From NCBI GenBank assembly GCA_023390875.1, contig JAEWCA010000566.1, forward strand, positions 1 to 7,283: 7,283 nucleotides of DNA, read 5' to 3'. Made by a program: the position numbers and the translations under genes. The first letter of the stretch is position 1; each line of letters starts with the position of its first letter. Under the pieces are notes generated by a model. That model ran no database searches. It saw only the letters and a program-made list of their open reading frames with translations, and was not told the origin of the DNA. Positions 6,379 to 7,283 of the stretch are shown here, piece after piece. The DNA is from Actinomycetes bacterium. Lineage in GTDB: Bacteria; Actinomycetota; Actinomycetes; Actinomycetales; Cellulomonadaceae.

Positions 6379-6421
6379 CGGCGCGGTGACGTGGCGGGGC
6401 CGCCTCGGCGGGGCTGTGGAC

Positions 6422-6440
6422 GACGTCCTCGTGGGACGTC
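6422..6440 (+). terminator. Hairpin after the GH92-GT4 operon, possible terminator
   Basis: A 7-bp perfect inverted repeat, GACGTCC (6422-6428) and GGACGTC (6434-6440), has a 5-nt loop and lies 44 nt past the glycosyltransferase stop. A smaller one, CCGCC-TC-GGCGG (6400-6411), precedes it. Neither has a U-tract; together they are the best terminator candidates in the 132-bp gap. Confidence 0.4.
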
Positions 6441-6498
6441 CCTCTGGTCGGTGGCCGCTGACCGAGCATCCGCCCAGCGCGGTGTCCCCGGCGGGGCC

Positions 6499-6504
6499 TA
6501 CCCT
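6499..6504 (+). promoter_or_regulatory. -10 element of a probable leaderless promoter for the RecB-like gene
   Basis: TACCCT fits TANNNT and ends six nt before the ATG at 6511, which would put the transcription start on or next to the A of the ATG. No Shine-Dalgarno is visible before this ATG (CCCTCGGCCC directly precedes it), which agrees with a leaderless mRNA, common in actinobacteria. No clear -35 is seen. Confidence 0.5.
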
Positions 6505-6510
6505 CGGCCC

Positions 6511-7283
6511 ATGCTGCTGCTCGACGACGGCGCGCTGGCGCTCAGCCCGAGCGACCTGTCGCACGCCGCGACGTGCGAGCTCGCGGTCGTCCGGTCGCTC
6601 GACGGGCGGCTCGGCTGGGGGCCGGCCGTCGTCCCGGCGGCGGACGCGATGCTGGACCGGGTCGCGGCGCTCGGTGGGGAGCACGAGCGGACCGTCCTCA
6701 GGTCGTACCTCGACCGGTTCGGGCCGTGGGACGAGGCGACCGGGCGCGGCGTCGTCACGCTCCGGCGTGCGCGTCCCGACCGGGAGTCGCTGACCGAGGT
6801 GCACGAGCGGACGCTCGCGGTGCTGGCCGCGGGGGCGGACGTCGTCTACCAGGCGGGGTTCTTCGACGGCCGCTTCAGCGGGTACGCCGACTTCCTGGTC
6901 CGCACGGACGACGGCGGGTACGAGGTGCACGACACCAAGCTCGCCCGCACGGTCAAGGTCACCGCGCTCCTGCAGCTCGCGGCCTACGCCGACCAGCTCC
7001 GTGCCGCGGGGGTGCCGACGGACGACGTCGTGCACCTGGTGCTCGGCGACCGGACGACGTCGCGGCACCGGCTCGCCGACCTGCTGCCCGTGTACCGGGA
7101 CCGCCGGCGCCGGCTGGAGCGCCTGCTCGACGCGCACGTGGCCGGCGGTTCTGCGGCGCGGTGGGGCGACGAGCGGTACCGGGCGTGCGGCCGGTGCGAC
7201 GTGTGCGCGCCGGAGGTCGAGCGGCACCGTGACCTGCTGCTCGTCGCGGGCATGCGCTCGACGCAGCGGGCCCGGCTGCACGC
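6511..7283 (+). CDS. TM0106-type RecB-like nuclease, N-terminal part (cut by right window edge)
   Basis: The first 257 residues of a PD-(D/E)XK nuclease resembling the TM0106 RecB-like family (COG2251-like). The catalytic core shows FSGYADFL with D127, then YEVHDTKLAR with E138, D141 and K143, then QLAAYADQL with Q155 and Y159, the usual RecB order. One cysteine near the start (C22 in TCEL) and three in CGRCDVC (C226, C229, C232) match the one-plus-three pattern that holds a 4Fe-4S cluster in AddB- and Cas4-type nucleases. Members are commonly fused to a C-terminal superfamily 1 helicase; that part would lie right of the window, so whether this is a stand-alone nuclease or a fusion is unknown. 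The ATG at 6511 is the first start in frame and follows a -10-like TACCCT directly. Likely roles are DNA repair or processing; a defence role is possible but unsupported here. Confidence 0.87.
   Translation, partial: MLLLDDGALALSPSDLSHAATCELAVVRSLDGRLGWGPAVVPAADAMLDRVAALGGEHERTVLRSYLDRFGPWDEATGRGVVTLRRARPDRESLTEVHERTLAVLAAGADVVYQAGFFDGRFSGYADFLVRTDDGGYEVHDTKLARTVKVTALLQLAAYADQLRAAGVPTDDVVHLVLGDRTTSRHRLADLLPVYRDRRRRLERLLDAHVAGGSAARWGDERYRACGRCDVCAPEVERHRDLLLVAGMRSTQRARLH

Overview
The window is very GC-rich DNA (about three quarters G+C by eye). Coding frames end almost every codon in G or C, and GTG starts, a classic lipobox protein and TANNNT-type promoter sequences are present. This fits a high-GC actinobacterium, most likely a Micrococcales/Cellulomonas-like organism; that placement is inferred from composition and protein style only. 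I see no rRNA, tRNA, CRISPR array, insertion sequence or phage gene.

Layout. The left part (1-1728) is transcribed leftwards. It holds a Gfo/Idh/MocA-family oxidoreductase (622-1728) followed after a 56-bp gap by the first 188 residues of an FAD-dependent monooxygenase that runs off the left edge (1-565). A 196-bp divergent intergenic region separates these from a rightward, single-gene unit for an LppX/LprAFG-like lipoprotein (1925-2743), closed by a strong GC hairpin (2759-2792). Next comes a compact regulatory region (2796-2886) with two copies of a 14-bp repeat spaced five helical turns apart. It precedes a two-gene operon: a GH92-type (alpha-mannosidase family) glycoside hydrolase with no signal peptide (2894-5101), whose stop codon overlaps the GTG start of a GT4-type glycosyltransferase (5098-6378). 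After a 132-bp gap with hairpins and a probable leaderless promoter, the first 257 residues of a TM0106-type RecB-like nuclease (6511-7283) run off the right edge.

How the genes may work together. The most interesting unit is the coupled GH92-GT4 pair. A predicted cytoplasmic glycosidase of a normally exported family, co-translated with a glycosyltransferase, suggests an intracellular glycoside that is both built and trimmed, or a sugar salvaged and re-used. The divergent Gfo/Idh protein lacks the usual catalytic Lys (Glu-Thr-Pro in place of Glu-Lys-Pro) and may serve related sugar chemistry, but nothing in the sequence proves the link. The lipoprotein and the RecB-like nuclease look like independent units.
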